A program made the translations under genes and the position numbers. A stretch of 6,119 bases of DNA from Clostridia bacterium (GTDB taxonomy: Bacteria > Bacillota > Clostridia > TANB77 > CAG-508). Below the pieces are notes generated by a model. That model ran no database searches. It was not told the origin of the DNA and saw only the letters and a program-made list of their open reading frames with translations. Shown here one piece after another: positions 6,029 through 6,119 of this stretch. How positions within the stretch are numbered: position 1 is the first letter of the stretch; every line of letters starts with the position of its first letter. The DNA lies in assembly GCA_900752095.1 (NCBI GenBank), contig CAADUD010000178.1, forward strand, positions 1-6,119. Reading direction: 5' to 3'.

Positions 6029-6043
6029 TTGAAAACTTTTCAA
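6029..6043. promoter_or_regulatory. 7-1-7 inverted repeat in the KH gene leader
   Basis: TTGAAAA-C-TTTTCAA is a perfect 15-base inverted repeat with one central base, between the predicted transcription start (near 6051) and the ribosome binding site. It could be an operator or a weak RNA hairpin. Its half-site does not match the rubrerythrin operator, so a different regulator would be involved. Confidence 0.4.
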
Positions 6044-6057
6044 TCGAGAATAAATTT

Positions 6058-6086
6058 ATTATAACACAAATTATGTAAAATTGCAA
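6058..6086 (-). promoter_or_regulatory. Sigma-A promoter of the KH-domain gene
   Basis: On the minus strand, -35 TTGCAA (6086-6081, four of six matches) and a perfect -10 TATAAT (6063-6058) are 17 bases apart. The leader would be about 40 bases and holds the AGGAGGA ribosome binding site. Confidence 0.75.
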
Positions 6087-6119
6087 AATAATAAATTCCA
6101 AATACCAGTAGTTACTATA

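Overview
The window is AT-rich, and its coding sequence strongly prefers A/T-ending codons (AGA for Arg, AAA for Lys). Ribosome binding sites are AGGAGG-type. It carries a rubrerythrin and a probable amino-acid-fermentation dehydrogenase. Together these suggest a strictly anaerobic, low-GC Firmicute, probably a Clostridia-like gut or sediment bacterium. The species cannot be named from the sequence. No rRNA, tRNA, CRISPR array, insertion sequence or phage gene was seen.

Layout. Bases 3-381 (+) are the 3' part of a patatin-like phospholipase gene whose start lies outside the window. After a good sigma-A promoter comes a dehydrogenase of the 2,4-diaminopentanoate dehydrogenase type (486-1562, +), closed by an intrinsic terminator. 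A 219-base AT-rich spacer leads to a membrane-anchored CapA/PgsA-type protein (1819-3084, +). It is followed, with no visible terminator, by the ribosomal protein S12 methylthiotransferase gene rimO (3170-4493, +). On the minus strand are rubrerythrin (5113-4580), with a textbook promoter and a perfect 7-1-7 Fur/PerR-type operator, and an unrecognised KH-domain protein (6012-5272) with a GTG start and its own promoter. Strong hairpins separate rimO from rubrerythrin (4544-4574) and rubrerythrin from the KH gene (5214-5250).

The genes are mostly separate transcription units; only capA-rimO looks like a possible operon. Rubrerythrin is an oxidative-stress gene and its operator fits peroxide or metal control.

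The most striking observation concerns reading frames. Two unrelated genes, the patatin fragment and rimO, are each broken by an apparent +1 frameshift of the same form. An in-frame CGG followed by A (CGGA) appears, and skipping the C so that GGA is read restores the conserved protein at once. In-frame CGG was found nowhere else in the plus-strand genes. The only other in-frame CGG is codon 22 of the minus-strand KH gene, where it is followed by C and read without a shift. This may be coincidence or sequence error, but it is also what ribosomal +1 frameshifting or four-base decoding at a poorly read CGG codon would look like.
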